The notes under the pieces were generated by a model. It did not search any database, was not told the DNA's origin, and worked only from the letters and a program-made list of their open reading frames with translations. The translations under genes and the position numbers were made by a program. DNA of 43,526 bases from Streptococcus equinus ATCC 9812 (GTDB lineage: Bacteria; Bacillota; Bacilli; Lactobacillales; Streptococcaceae), in contig NZ_GL698430.1 of assembly GCF_000187265.1 (NCBI RefSeq), forward strand, positions 1-43,526, read 5' to 3'. Positions 18,461 to 25,385 of the stretch are shown here, one piece after another. How positions within the stretch are numbered: position 1 is the stretch's first letter; every line of letters starts with the position of its first letter.

Positions 18461-18538
18461 CTATTTACCCCAGCGTGAATCTACGCCCGCAATTGAAATC
18501 CAGACACTTGCCAAAACATCATAGAACAACTCAGCCAC
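18461..18538 (-). CDS. Small peptide, 25 residues, unknown function
   Basis: A GTG at 18538, 8 nt after GAGAAGGGG, opens a 25-codon ORF whose product begins MAELFYDVLASVWIS and ends GVDSRWGK. A second GTG at 18559 would make 32 residues but has no ribosome-binding site and sits about 10 nt from the predicted transcription start. The middle is hydrophobic and could span or associate with a membrane; the end is charged. It has its own strong promoter and terminator, so the transcript is about 144 nt. I do not recognise the family; a toxin-like or signalling peptide, or an RNA that only looks coding, are all possible. Confidence 0.6.
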   Translation of the reverse strand: MAELFYDVLASVWISIAGVDSRWGK

Positions 18539-18575
18539 TTGTTTTACCCCTTCTCTCACGTTTTATGTCACATAT

Positions 18576-18604
18576 ATTATAACGCTATCAAACGTTGATG
18601 TAAA
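18576..18604 (-). promoter_or_regulatory. Strong sigma-A promoter of the small peptide unit
   Basis: On the minus strand TTTACA (18604-18599) and TATAAT (18581-18576) are exactly 17 bp apart, one mismatch from the full consensus. Transcription would begin near 18569. Confidence 0.85.
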
Positions 18605-18663
18605 GGGATTTTTGATATATTTTTGACGTCATATTTTCTCACATAGATTGACAGTTTCTAACA

Positions 18664-18688
18664 TAAAAAAAGCCAACCGAAGTTGACT
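18664..18688 (-). terminator. Terminator of the acyltransferase operon
   Basis: On the minus strand AGTCAAC pairs with GTTGGCT around a TTCG tetraloop, followed by TTTTTTTATG. It begins about 9 nt beyond the stop codon. Confidence 0.9.
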
Positions 18689-18696
18689 TTTCTGTA

Positions 18697-20490
18697 TTAA
18701 TTATCCGATTCACCTTTTGCAGGCTTTTTAGCTGATTTATCAATGGCCTGTTGAATTGTCTTAACGTAAAGATTAGCTCCTTTTGTATTGGCATCGCTGT
18801 AGTGAACACCATCAGTGCCATTCCAAATTTCAGGATGATTCGTCGCTGCTTTATACCAATCAGCAACCGTAATGTAACTATAAGACTTCGCTAAGCTCAA
18901 TTCATAATCACGCGCCTCTTTAACCTTCGCTTCATCACCAGCATTGTACGGCGTAACAATAACTAAACGATAGCCATCTGGCAAAGCATCAATAAATTGT
19001 TGAATATCTTCTTGATAATGATCTAGTGAGTTTACACCGATTGCCAGAACTGTCGTTTTAGAAAGAGTACCACTAGAAATTTCATTTTGGAAAATTTCAA
19101 AAGCATTATCAAAACTTCGACTAACCGCCGCATCTAACTGCACATTCGGAAGCAATGTCGCAAACGACGCACTTGAACGAAGAGCAACAGAATCTCCAAT
19201 AACAGTGACATCACTCAACGCTCCCGCATCTCCTGCCGCTACCGTATGAGTACGATTTAAATTCACTTGAGATTGTTGAAGCGAACTAACTAAAAGACTT
19301 GTCTCAAATTTTCCTACCGCAGGTGCCGTCATAACTGTCACAAGCGTCACCACAGCTAATGCTGCCGAACCACCTAACATCCATTTCTTGTAAGGTTCTA
19401 AGTCTAATGGTTTACCAAACAATTTCGGTGATTTTCCAGCAAGGAATGGTTCAACAACATAGTAAGACAAGGTTGAAAATACCAATGAAAGAATAACTGT
19501 TAGCAAGACAGCAAAACCATTTGACATCAACTGAGTAAAGATAATGTAAAACGGCCAGTGGAACAAATAAACACCATAACTGACATCTGCTAGATAATTG
19601 ATAATGGCAGGCTCTTTAGCATTTGGAGTTTGGTCGTTCAAAATACGCGCCGCATAAATCATCACCGTAGCAAATAAGCTTGCCAAAACAAAACCAAATA
19701 AGTAGGTGATACGTTGATCAAACTTCAATATAAACATCAACAGCACTAACAAAGCTGCGCTCACTAGCATTGTCAAAATGCTACGCTTTGTAGACCACAA
19801 TCGGACATTCTTTTTAAAGCGAGCAGTCGTCTCTTTAATCCCTGTCATTGTCGCAGCCATTGCCCCCAAGAAGAATGGGAAACTGTGCGTTAGAGATGAG
19901 AAGTAAATTGTTGACACATTATCAACAAAAAATGCTCGGACGAACATGGATAGAAAACTTCCTGCGAAAAATACCAAAGAAAGTCCAAAAATCAAACTAC
20001 GGAATTTTGCTAAACTATCCTGACGTCTTCCTAGTAACCAAACTAAAAATCCCCAAATTAGATAAAAATGCATCTCAATTGCTAAACTCCATGTATGAAC
20101 AAAGAGATGAGGGATAAATTGTGTTTCGTAATTACCACCTGTAATGATTTCATAAAAGTTTGTCGTGAAACCTATCACCGCAGCCACTTGACTACCAATA
20201 CTTGCCACATAATCTCTACGGACTAAGTAAGTAAACGGCATAACAATCAAAATCATTAAAATTAATGGCGGAACGATACGGTAAAAACGTCTCTTATAAA
20301 ATCCTAAAAGATCAATTTTCTTACTTCGTGAATACTCATCAATCAGCAATGCTGTAATCAAATACCCTGAAAAAGTAAAGAAAATGTCAACACCAATAAA
20401 ACCGCCTGGAAAAGCCGTTTTAAAGAAATGGTAGAACAGAACCAACAAAAGTCCTGTCACCCTAACCATTGAAAACCATTTTATTCTCAT
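18697..20490 (-). CDS. OatA-like membrane O-acetyltransferase with SGNH domain
   Basis: The 597-residue product has an N-terminal acyltransferase-3 domain (about 1-390, some ten or eleven membrane segments, with HTWSLAIEMHFYLIWGFLVW) and an extracellular SGNH-hydrolase-type domain (about 425-590). The catalytic candidates are Ser434 in GDSVALR, and Asp560 and His563 in DGVHYSD. This layout is that of OatA/Adr enzymes, which O-acetylate cell-wall muramic acid and protect against lysozyme; a different glycan acceptor is possible. It overlaps the MORN gene by 4 nt, the last of a three-gene unit. Confidence 0.88.
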   Translation of the reverse strand: MRIKWFSMVRVTGLLLVLFYHFFKTAFPGGFIGVDIFFTFSGYLITALLIDEYSRSKKIDLLGFYKRRFYRIVPPLILMILIVMPFTYLVRRDYVASIGSQVAAVIGFTTNFYEIITGGNYETQFIPHLFVHTWSLAIEMHFYLIWGFLVWLLGRRQDSLAKFRSLIFGLSLVFFAGSFLSMFVRAFFVDNVSTIYFSSLTHSFPFFLGAMAATMTGIKETTARFKKNVRLWSTKRSILTMLVSAALLVLLMFILKFDQRITYLFGFVLASLFATVMIYAARILNDQTPNAKEPAIINYLADVSYGVYLFHWPFYIIFTQLMSNGFAVLLTVILSLVFSTLSYYVVEPFLAGKSPKLFGKPLDLEPYKKWMLGGSAALAVVTLVTVMTAPAVGKFETSLLVSSLQQSQVNLNRTHTVAAGDAGALSDVTVIGDSVALRSSASFATLLPNVQLDAAVSRSFDNAFEIFQNEISSGTLSKTTVLAIGVNSLDHYQEDIQQFIDALPDGYRLVIVTPYNAGDEAKVKEARDYELSLAKSYSYITVADWYKAATNHPEIWNGTDGVHYSDANTKGANLYVKTIQQAIDKSAKKPAKGESDN

Positions 20491-20867
20491 TTTTGAAAAA
20501 TCCCCTGTTTAAAGGTTCCTGTATATACCTTACCATTTTGTGCAGTCAAAACGCCTTCGCCATCTGGTTGACCATTTTTGAACTCACCTTTATAAATCCA
20601 ACCAGAATGTGACGTAAAGACGCCTTGCCCTTCAAAAACTCCATCTACAAAATCACCTTCATAGACATCGCCGTTCTCATATGTCAACTTACCTTGACCA
20701 TTCATACGATGATTAACCACATAACCTGTGTAGGTAATTTTACCATTATCGTATATCAATGTTGTTTTTGATTTTATCGTTAATGCAAAAACCGATAAAC
20801 CACAAACAATAAGAATTAAAACCGTCAGAAGCTCGAGGCGACCTCTGGTTAATTTGATTTTTTTCAT
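20487..20867 (-). CDS. Membrane-anchored MORN-repeat protein
   Basis: From the ATG at 20867 the product has 126 residues; a TTG three codons earlier is an alternative start. A single membrane segment (about 11-30) is followed by a short spacer and four MORN repeats of the type YEGDFVDGVFEGQG. MORN repeats are protein or lipid interaction modules. Its 3' end overlaps the acyltransferase start by 4 nt, and it follows the phosphatase gene closely, so the three products are probably made together and may act together at the cell envelope. Confidence 0.85.
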   Translation of the reverse strand: MKKIKLTRGRLELLTVLILIVCGLSVFALTIKSKTTLIYDNGKITYTGYVVNHRMNGQGKLTYENGDVYEGDFVDGVFEGQGVFTSHSGWIYKGEFKNGQPDGEGVLTAQNGKVYTGTFKQGIFQK

Positions 20868-20883
20868 TTTACTCAACTTCTCT

Positions 20884-21315
20884 TTAAGAATTTCTTAGTC
20901 GCGCTAGCCACTGTTCACAACCACGCTTAACCAAATCATAAGTAGTATCAAAATCACCTGTATACCATGGATCAGGTACTCCACCATCCACAAAAAGAAA
21001 GATTTTATCATCAAATCTACCACGTGATATTTGTTTTAAATCTGCCACATTATTGGCATCCATACCAATAATAACATCAAAGTCACAAAAGTCTTGATAT
21101 GAAATCTGTTGGGATGACTTGTAATTATCATAAGCAATCTGATGCTTTTTAAAAATTTCTTGTGTTCCATGATGAATAGGATTGCCATGCTCCCAACTTG
21201 ATGTTGCACGACTCTCGATAAGCAGATGTTCATCACTTATCAAATCTTTCATCACAAATTCTGCCATTGGACTTCGACAAATATTTCCTAGGCAAACAAA
21301 ACAGATTTTTTTCAT
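20884..21315 (-). CDS. Low-molecular-weight protein tyrosine phosphatase
   Basis: The 143-residue product has the LMW-PTP loop VCLGNICRSPMAEF, with the nucleophile Cys8 and Arg14 (C-x5-R-S), and the general acid Asp115 in VPDPWYTGD. It would dephosphorylate tyrosine phosphoproteins in the cytoplasm. In streptococci the same gene order (ruvB, phosphatase, MORN protein, acyltransferase) is conserved. It has a strong promoter at 21364 and an AGGAG site. Confidence 0.93.
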   Translation of the reverse strand: MKKICFVCLGNICRSPMAEFVMKDLISDEHLLIESRATSSWEHGNPIHHGTQEIFKKHQIAYDNYKSSQQISYQDFCDFDVIIGMDANNVADLKQISRGRFDDKIFLFVDGGVPDPWYTGDFDTTYDLVKRGCEQWLARLRNS

Positions 21316-21363
21316 TTTTTCTCCTACGAGTTATCAGCATCTTGCTTAAAAACTTCATCTACC

Positions 21364-21391
21364 ATTATAACAAAAAATAGTACCTTATCAC
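21364..21391 (-). promoter_or_regulatory. Promoter of the phosphatase-MORN-acyltransferase unit
   Basis: On the minus strand GTGATA (21391-21386) and TATAAT (21369-21364) are 16 bp apart, with TGT before the -10 forming an extended -10. It lies about 50 nt upstream of the phosphatase ATG, after csRNA 1. Confidence 0.7.
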
Positions 21392-21410
21392 ATGCTAATT
21401 ACTTTTTTAG

Positions 21411-21477
21411 CAAAAGGAGAGAGCCCTGCTAAGCAGAGCCCTCTCAGGAGATTATGAAAAAGAAAAGTTTTAGGATT
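21411..21477 (-). ncRNA. Candidate CiaR-dependent small RNA (csRNA) 1
   Basis: A transcript starting near 21477 would be about 65 nt. Its 5' part contains TTTTTCATAATCTCCT, complementary to a ribosome-binding site plus start codon (AGGAGATTATGAAAAA). It ends in a 13-bp stem (21445-21433 with 21429-21417, loop TTA) that pairs fully only on the minus strand because two pairs are G-U, followed by CTTTTGC. This is the described architecture of streptococcal csRNAs, which bind translation initiation regions. Length and tail are a little short for the family. Confidence 0.75.
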
Positions 21478-21483
21478 GTTTAT

Positions 21484-21516
21484 AGTATAAGAAAACATGC
21501 TTAAATAAAGCTTAAG
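21484..21516 (-). promoter_or_regulatory. CiaR-type promoter of csRNA 1
   Basis: On the minus strand CTTAAG-CTTTA-TTTAAG (21516-21500) fits the CiaR repeat TTTAAG-N5-TTTAAG. It is followed after 10 nt by the -10 TATACT (21489-21484). The repeat lies inside an 11-bp palindrome just after ruvB that can also act as a terminator stem. The same spacing recurs at csRNA 2. Confidence 0.75.
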
Positions 21517-21524
21517 CATGTTTT

Positions 21525-22523
21525 TTATTTTTCTATATAAGGATATCCTAAATGTTCATATGCCTTAGCAGTTGCCACGCGCCCAGTTCTGGTACGCATG
21601 ATAAATCCTTTTTGAATCAAATAGGGTTCATACATATCTTCAACCGTATCACGTTCTTCTGCGATATTAACAGAAAGAGTCCCTAGACCAACAGGCCCAC
21701 CATTATAAACTTCAATCATCGTGCGCAAGATTTTTTGGTCAATATAATCAAGTCCCTCGTGATCAACATCAAGCATCGTCAACGCTTTATCTGTAATGCC
21801 TTTTGTGATGATACCATCGCCCATGATTTGGGCATAATCACGCACACGTTTCAATAAACGGTTAGCGATACGTGGCGTTCCACGACTGCGTCGTGCTAAT
21901 TCTTGTGCGGCTTCATGGACAATTTCCATCTCAAAAATATCAGCCGTACGTTCTACAATTTCTGTCAAATCTTCAACAGCATAATATTCCATGTGACCAG
22001 TGATACCAAAACGTGCACGCAATGGATTTGAAAGCATCCCTGCACGCGTTGTCGCACCAATTAAAGTAAAAGGTGGCAATTCTAAATGGACACTACGACT
22101 AGTCTCACCATTACCAATCATAATGTCAATATAGAAATCTTCCATAGCGCTGTAAAGCACCTCTTCTACTGCCATTGGCATACGATGGATTTCATCAATA
22201 AACAACACATCACCTGGTTCTAAGTCATTCAGAATCGCAACCAAATCACCAGCCTTTTCAATAGCCGGTCCAGAAGTTTGTTTTAAATTCACCCCTAATT
22301 CATTAGCAATCACAAATGCCATTGTCGTCTTACCTAACCCCGGAGGGCCAAACAACAGCACATGGTCCAATGACTCATCTCGTAATTTAGCAGCTTCAAT
22401 AAAAATTTTCAGCTGATTTTTTACCTTATCCTGTCCAATATATTCTTTTAAATACTGAGGACGAAGCGTACGTTCCACAAACTCTTCATCACCCATAATA
22501 TCATTGTCTAAAATTCTGCTCAT
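21525..22523 (-). CDS. ruvB: Holliday junction branch migration ATPase RuvB
   Basis: RuvB is the hexameric motor that, with RuvA, moves Holliday junctions during recombinational repair. From the ATG at 22523 ([20 protein letters not shown]) it has 332 residues, the usual streptococcal length. Walker A is GPPGLGKT (59-66), Walker B is FIDEIH, sensor 1 is GATTRAG, and the C-terminal winged helix ends [15 protein letters not shown] lies only 6 nt before the ATG, so the mRNA from this promoter may be leaderless. ComS is 51 bp upstream without a terminator between them. Confidence 0.97.
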   Translation of the reverse strand: MSRILDNDIMGDEEFVERTLRPQYLKEYIGQDKVKNQLKIFIEAAKLRDESLDHVLLFGPPGLGKTTMAFVIANELGVNLKQTSGPAIEKAGDLVAILNDLEPGDVLFIDEIHRMPMAVEEVLYSAMEDFYIDIMIGNGETSRSVHLELPPFTLIGATTRAGMLSNPLRARFGITGHMEYYAVEDLTEIVERTADIFEMEIVHEAAQELARRSRGTPRIANRLLKRVRDYAQIMGDGIITKGITDKALTMLDVDHEGLDYIDQKILRTMIEVYNGGPVGLGTLSVNIAEERDTVEDMYEPYLIQKGFIMRTRTGRVATAKAYEHLGYPYIEK

Positions 22524-22529
22524 AGCCTT

Positions 22530-22558
22530 ATTATACCAAAACAAAGACCATCAGTGAA
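22530..22558 (-). promoter_or_regulatory. Probable ruvB promoter with no room for a leader
   Basis: On the minus strand TTCACT and an extended TGG-TATAAT are 17 bp apart, and the ATG begins 6 nt after the -10. Transcription would start at or next to the A of ATG. The only purine-rich sequence, AAGG, is 2 nt from the ATG, too close for a normal Shine-Dalgarno. Confidence 0.6.
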
Positions 22559-22573
22559 TTGTTTGATAATCAA

Positions 22574-22618
22574 TTATAATCCCCACCAACTAGTTAAAAG
22601 AATTGAAAATACCTTCAT
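22574..22618 (-). CDS. comS: ComS competence pheromone precursor
   Basis: A strong AAAGGAGAGGAG site precedes a 14-codon ORF encoding MKVFSILLTSWWGL. It sits directly downstream of comR and the ECom box. The double-tryptophan C-terminus is the hallmark of the ComS/XIP type of the mutans, pyogenic and bovis groups. The exported, processed form is probably the last seven residues, LTSWWGL. From memory, S. infantarius XIP is LTAWWGL, so this would be an Ala-to-Ser variant. Confidence 0.9.
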   Translation of the reverse strand: MKVFSILLTSWWGL

Positions 22619-22655
22619 TGTTAACTTCTCCTCTCCTTTCCCAATTTCTAATATT

Positions 22656-22703
22656 ATTGTAAAAGGTTTCAAGAAAAAACAACATGACAAAAATGTCATG
22701 TTG
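22656..22703 (-). promoter_or_regulatory. comS promoter with ComR-binding ECom box
   Basis: A 10+4+10 palindrome (22703-22680, arms CAACATGACA and TGTCATGTTG) matches the remembered ComR-box AACANGACA-N4-TGTCNTGTT at every fixed position. It is followed on the minus strand by the T-tract TTTTTTCTT and, 18 nt after the box, the -10 TACAAT (22661-22656). The box overlaps the comR stop codon and with its T-tract can also form the comR terminator. Confidence 0.88.
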
Positions 22704-23598
22704 TTGTATCGAATTTCCATTCTTCTTTAAGTTTGTTTTCTAGGTAAACATCACCGATTAATCTTGCAAATAAAGTTGCGTGTGTAAAAGATTGTTTTGC
22801 ACTGTCATAATCATGTTTAAACTTCAAATAATATTTCCATTCAACTAAGCTTAAAATTGGGCGACGTTGAAAATCATGAATCTCAGTCATAATCCTATCG
22901 CTTATCTTAATCACTTTATAAACGTAGTCTTCTCGTTCAAATTTAAAAGCCAGAGCAATATTATTTAACAACACATTATTTAAAATCAAACTAGTCTCCG
23001 GCGTAACATGACTTTGATTTAATAAACAATCCATCAAATTATCGTAAATATCCAAACTGTAAATTCCAGTATACGCTTTAGCAGATGCCATGCATACACA
23101 GTAAAGATCAATCAAAATTAAATCATTGATATTAAAAGTCTCTTTACGAATAACTTGATCAAAATAATCATTTAAAATACCATCACCAAAATTTACGTCA
23201 TCACTAAAATGAACATCAAATTTTGACTGTAAACAATCTATGATGAGTTTCTCTTCTTCAGGAATAATATCATAATAATTTTCTGATATCTCATCAAAAT
23301 AATCATTTTTCCGATCAACTCTCTCTTGATCGCCATACGTCGGTGTCCTAAGCAACAAATACTTCAGCTCTTTATACCGCTTTGGTAATTCTAAGCTATC
23401 GCCGTCTGTCAGGGTTCCGAGTTTTACACCAAGGCGATTAGCAATGAATTGTGCTTTACTTAGGTTAGGTATCGATTGATTTAGCTCAATTCGTGCTAGT
23501 TGTCGTACGGATAATTCGGTCTCGTCCCCACAGAATTCTTCGCGTGAGATTCCCTTTTTCTCCCGCAAAATACGAATTTTGTTCCCAAATTTTTTCAC
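22696..23598 (-). CDS. comR: ComR, Rgg/XRE-family competence regulator
   Basis: The 300-residue product has an N-terminal XRE helix-turn-helix (about 5-60, with LREKKGISREEFC and LSVRQLARIELNQSIPNL) and a C-terminal TPR-like helical domain, the plan of ComR. ComR binds imported XIP and activates comS and comX, the latter encoding the competence sigma factor. The start is GTG at 23598, 6 nt after TAGGAG. The position between purB and ruvB, with comS immediately downstream, is the ComRS locus of mutans, pyogenic and bovis streptococci. comX is not in the window. Confidence 0.92.
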   Translation of the reverse strand: MKKFGNKIRILREKKGISREEFCGDETELSVRQLARIELNQSIPNLSKAQFIANRLGVKLGTLTDGDSLELPKRYKELKYLLLRTPTYGDQERVDRKNDYFDEISENYYDIIPEEEKLIIDCLQSKFDVHFSDDVNFGDGILNDYFDQVIRKETFNINDLILIDLYCVCMASAKAYTGIYSLDIYDNLMDCLLNQSHVTPETSLILNNVLLNNIALAFKFEREDYVYKVIKISDRIMTEIHDFQRRPILSLVEWKYYLKFKHDYDSAKQSFTHATLFARLIGDVYLENKLKEEWKFDTTT

Positions 23599-23636
23599 TT
23601 CTATCTCCTATTACAAAAAAAGTTGGTATATTTTAT

Positions 23637-23664
23637 ATTTTAACATAACGCTTTTTTGCAACAA
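23637..23664 (-). promoter_or_regulatory. Probable comR promoter
   Basis: On the minus strand TTGTTG (23664-23659) and TAAAAT (23642-23637) are 16 bp apart, with TGT before the -10. A second -10-like TATAAA lies slightly downstream. Confidence 0.55.
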
Positions 23665-23709
23665 AACATTTTCATTAAAAACAACAAATTTTCTAATAAA
23701 ATATTTAAC

Positions 23710-23739
23710 AAAAAAACGCCTGAGACAAACATCTCAGAC
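23710..23739 (-). terminator. Terminator of purB
   Basis: On the minus strand GTCTGAGA pairs with TCTCAGGC (one U-G pair) and GTTTTTTT follows. A T-run also follows on the other strand. It ends the purD-purB block and insulates comR. Confidence 0.88.
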
Positions 23740-23753
23740 ATTTTTCTATTATA

Positions 23754-25052
23754 TTAGTCACCTAAACCGATCCGTTCAAAGATTTCATCAACACGTTTAG
23801 TGTAATATGATGGGTTGAACAATTCATCAATTTCGTCTTGTGTCAAACGTGAAGTGACTTCTTCGTCAGCTTCAAGAAGTGGTTTGAAGTCAACTTGATT
23901 GTCCCAAGAATAAGCTGTCTTAGGTTGAACAAGGTCATAAGCTTGTTCACGTGTCATACCTTTTTCGATTAATTTAAGCATTACACGTTGACTGAAGATA
24001 AGACCAAATGTAGAACCCATGTTGCGAATCATGTTTTCTGGGAAAACAGTCAAGTTTTTCACAATATTGCCAAAACGGTTAAGCATGTAATCGATAAGGA
24101 TTGTTGTATCTGGTGAAATGATACGTTCAGCAGATGAGTGAGAAATGTCGCGTTCATGCCAAAGTGACACATTTTCGTAAGCTGTAATCATGTGACCACG
24201 GATAACACGTGCAAGACCTGTCATATTTTCTGAACTGATTGGGTTGCGTTTGTGAGGCATAGCTGAGCTACCTTTTTGACCTTTAGCAAAGTATTCTTCA
24301 ACTTCACGTTGTTCAGATTTTTGAAGACCACGGATTTCAGTTGCCATACGTTCGATTGATGTTGCAATACTTGCAAGAACTGCAAAGTATTCTGCATGAA
24401 GGTCACGTGGAAGAACTTGTGTTGAAATTTCTTGTGCACGAATACCAAGTTTTTCACACACATAAGCTTCAACAAATGGTGGAATGTTAGCGAAGTTACC
24501 AACAGCACCTGAGATTTTACCAGCTTCAACACCAGCAGCAGCGTGTTCAAAACGTTCGATGTTACGTTTCATTTCACTGTACCAAGTTGCCAATTTCAAA
24601 CCAAAGGTAGTTGGCTCAGCATGGACACCGTGAGTACGTCCCATCATGATTGTAAATTTATGTTCTTTAGCTTTGTTAGCAATGATTTCAAGAAAATTAT
24701 GCAAATCTTTGCGGATGATTTCATTAGCTTGTTTGTAAAGGTAACCATAAGCTGTATCAACAACATCAGTTGATGTCAAGCCATAGTGCACCCATTTACG
24801 TTCTTGTCCAAGACTTTCAGAAACCGCACGTGTAAAAGCAACAACGTCATGACGTGTTTGTTGTTCAATTTCCAAAATACGATCAACGTCAAAACTTGCA
24901 TTAGCACGAATTTTAGCCACATCTTCTTTAGGAATTTCACCTAATTCAGCCCAAGCTTCGTCAGCCAAAATTTCAACTTCAAGCCAAGCTTTGTATTTGT
25001 TTTCTTCACTCCAAATTGCCGCCATCTCAGGGCGTGAATAACGATCAATCAT
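23754..25052 (-). CDS. purB: Adenylosuccinate lyase
   Basis: PurB cleaves SAICAR to AICAR and adenylosuccinate to AMP. The 432-residue product begins [19 protein letters not shown] and has the fumarase/aspartase-superfamily signature [15 protein letters not shown] with the catalytic serine. Unusually, the 20 nt before its ATG contain no Shine-Dalgarno; a strong one lies 46 nt upstream before a six-residue mini-ORF. It is the last gene of the second purine block and ends at a strong terminator. Confidence 0.97.
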   Translation of the reverse strand: MIDRYSRPEMAAIWSEENKYKAWLEVEILADEAWAELGEIPKEDVAKIRANASFDVDRILEIEQQTRHDVVAFTRAVSESLGQERKWVHYGLTSTDVVDTAYGYLYKQANEIIRKDLHNFLEIIANKAKEHKFTIMMGRTHGVHAEPTTFGLKLATWYSEMKRNIERFEHAAAGVEAGKISGAVGNFANIPPFVEAYVCEKLGIRAQEISTQVLPRDLHAEYFAVLASIATSIERMATEIRGLQKSEQREVEEYFAKGQKGSSAMPHKRNPISSENMTGLARVIRGHMITAYENVSLWHERDISHSSAERIISPDTTILIDYMLNRFGNIVKNLTVFPENMIRNMGSTFGLIFSQRVMLKLIEKGMTREQAYDLVQPKTAYSWDNQVDFKPLLEADEEVTSRLTQDEIDELFNPSYYTKRVDEIFERIGLGD

Positions 25053-25071
25053 GTTTAAGATATTAAGGGCA

Positions 25072-25092
25072 TTAAGCGAATAAGGTTAACAC
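25072..25092 (-). CDS. Possible leader mini-ORF before purB
   Basis: GTG TTA ACC TTA TTC GCT TAA encodes MLTLFA. Its GTG lies 5 nt after the strong site AAAGGAG (25104-25098), and its stop is 19 nt before the purB ATG. It may load ribosomes that reinitiate at purB. It is too short to support on coding grounds; the argument rests only on the ribosome-binding site. Confidence 0.35.
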   Translation of the reverse strand: MLTLFA

Positions 25093-25141
25093 CCTAGCTC
25101 CTTTCCTTTTTTTAGTTATATCAATAAAATAACTAACAAAA

Positions 25142-25366
25142 TTAATTAAAATCTTCCTTACCAATTTCAACAGATGGATAGTGAGGTAAAGTTGTTAAAT
25201 CTGTATCAAGTGGCAAATCATAAACAGCAAGGTAATCATTGGGGTACTTATTTGTCAGCTCTTCCATTTTTTCAGAAATACGAGACCTATCAGAAGAAGC
25301 AAAAACGACTTCAACGATAGCTTTCTCAACATTATCAATATAAGCATGAACAATGATTTTCAGCAT
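25142..25366 (-). CDS. Small conserved-looking protein of unknown function
   Basis: From the ATG at 25366, after GGGGA, it encodes 74 residues beginning MLKIIVHAYIDNVEKAIVEV and ending YPSVEIGKEDFN. A longer in-frame start overlaps purK and has no better site. It has alternating hydrophobic and charged residues typical of a small alpha/beta protein, with no membrane segment. It lies between purK and purB, 19 bp after purK, so it is probably co-expressed with purine genes. I do not recognise a family. Confidence 0.75.
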   Translation of the reverse strand: MLKIIVHAYIDNVEKAIVEVVFASSDRSRISEKMEELTNKYPNDYLAVYDLPLDTDLTTLPHYPSVEIGKEDFN

Positions 25367-25385
25367 ATTTTCCCCGATTAACACT

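Noticed and set aside
21453..21503. Plus-strand 16-codon ORF MKKKSFRIVYSIRKHA with AGGAG just before the ATG, and a similar one at 28859-28909
   Set aside because: The spacing between site and ATG is too short, the second copy has no site, and both are explained as the antisense image of the csRNA anti-start-codon stretch.
22565..22590. FabT-like TTGATTATCAAA between comS and ruvB
   Set aside because: It resembles a fatty-acid regulator box but has no fitting gene context and is short enough to occur by chance in AT-rich DNA.
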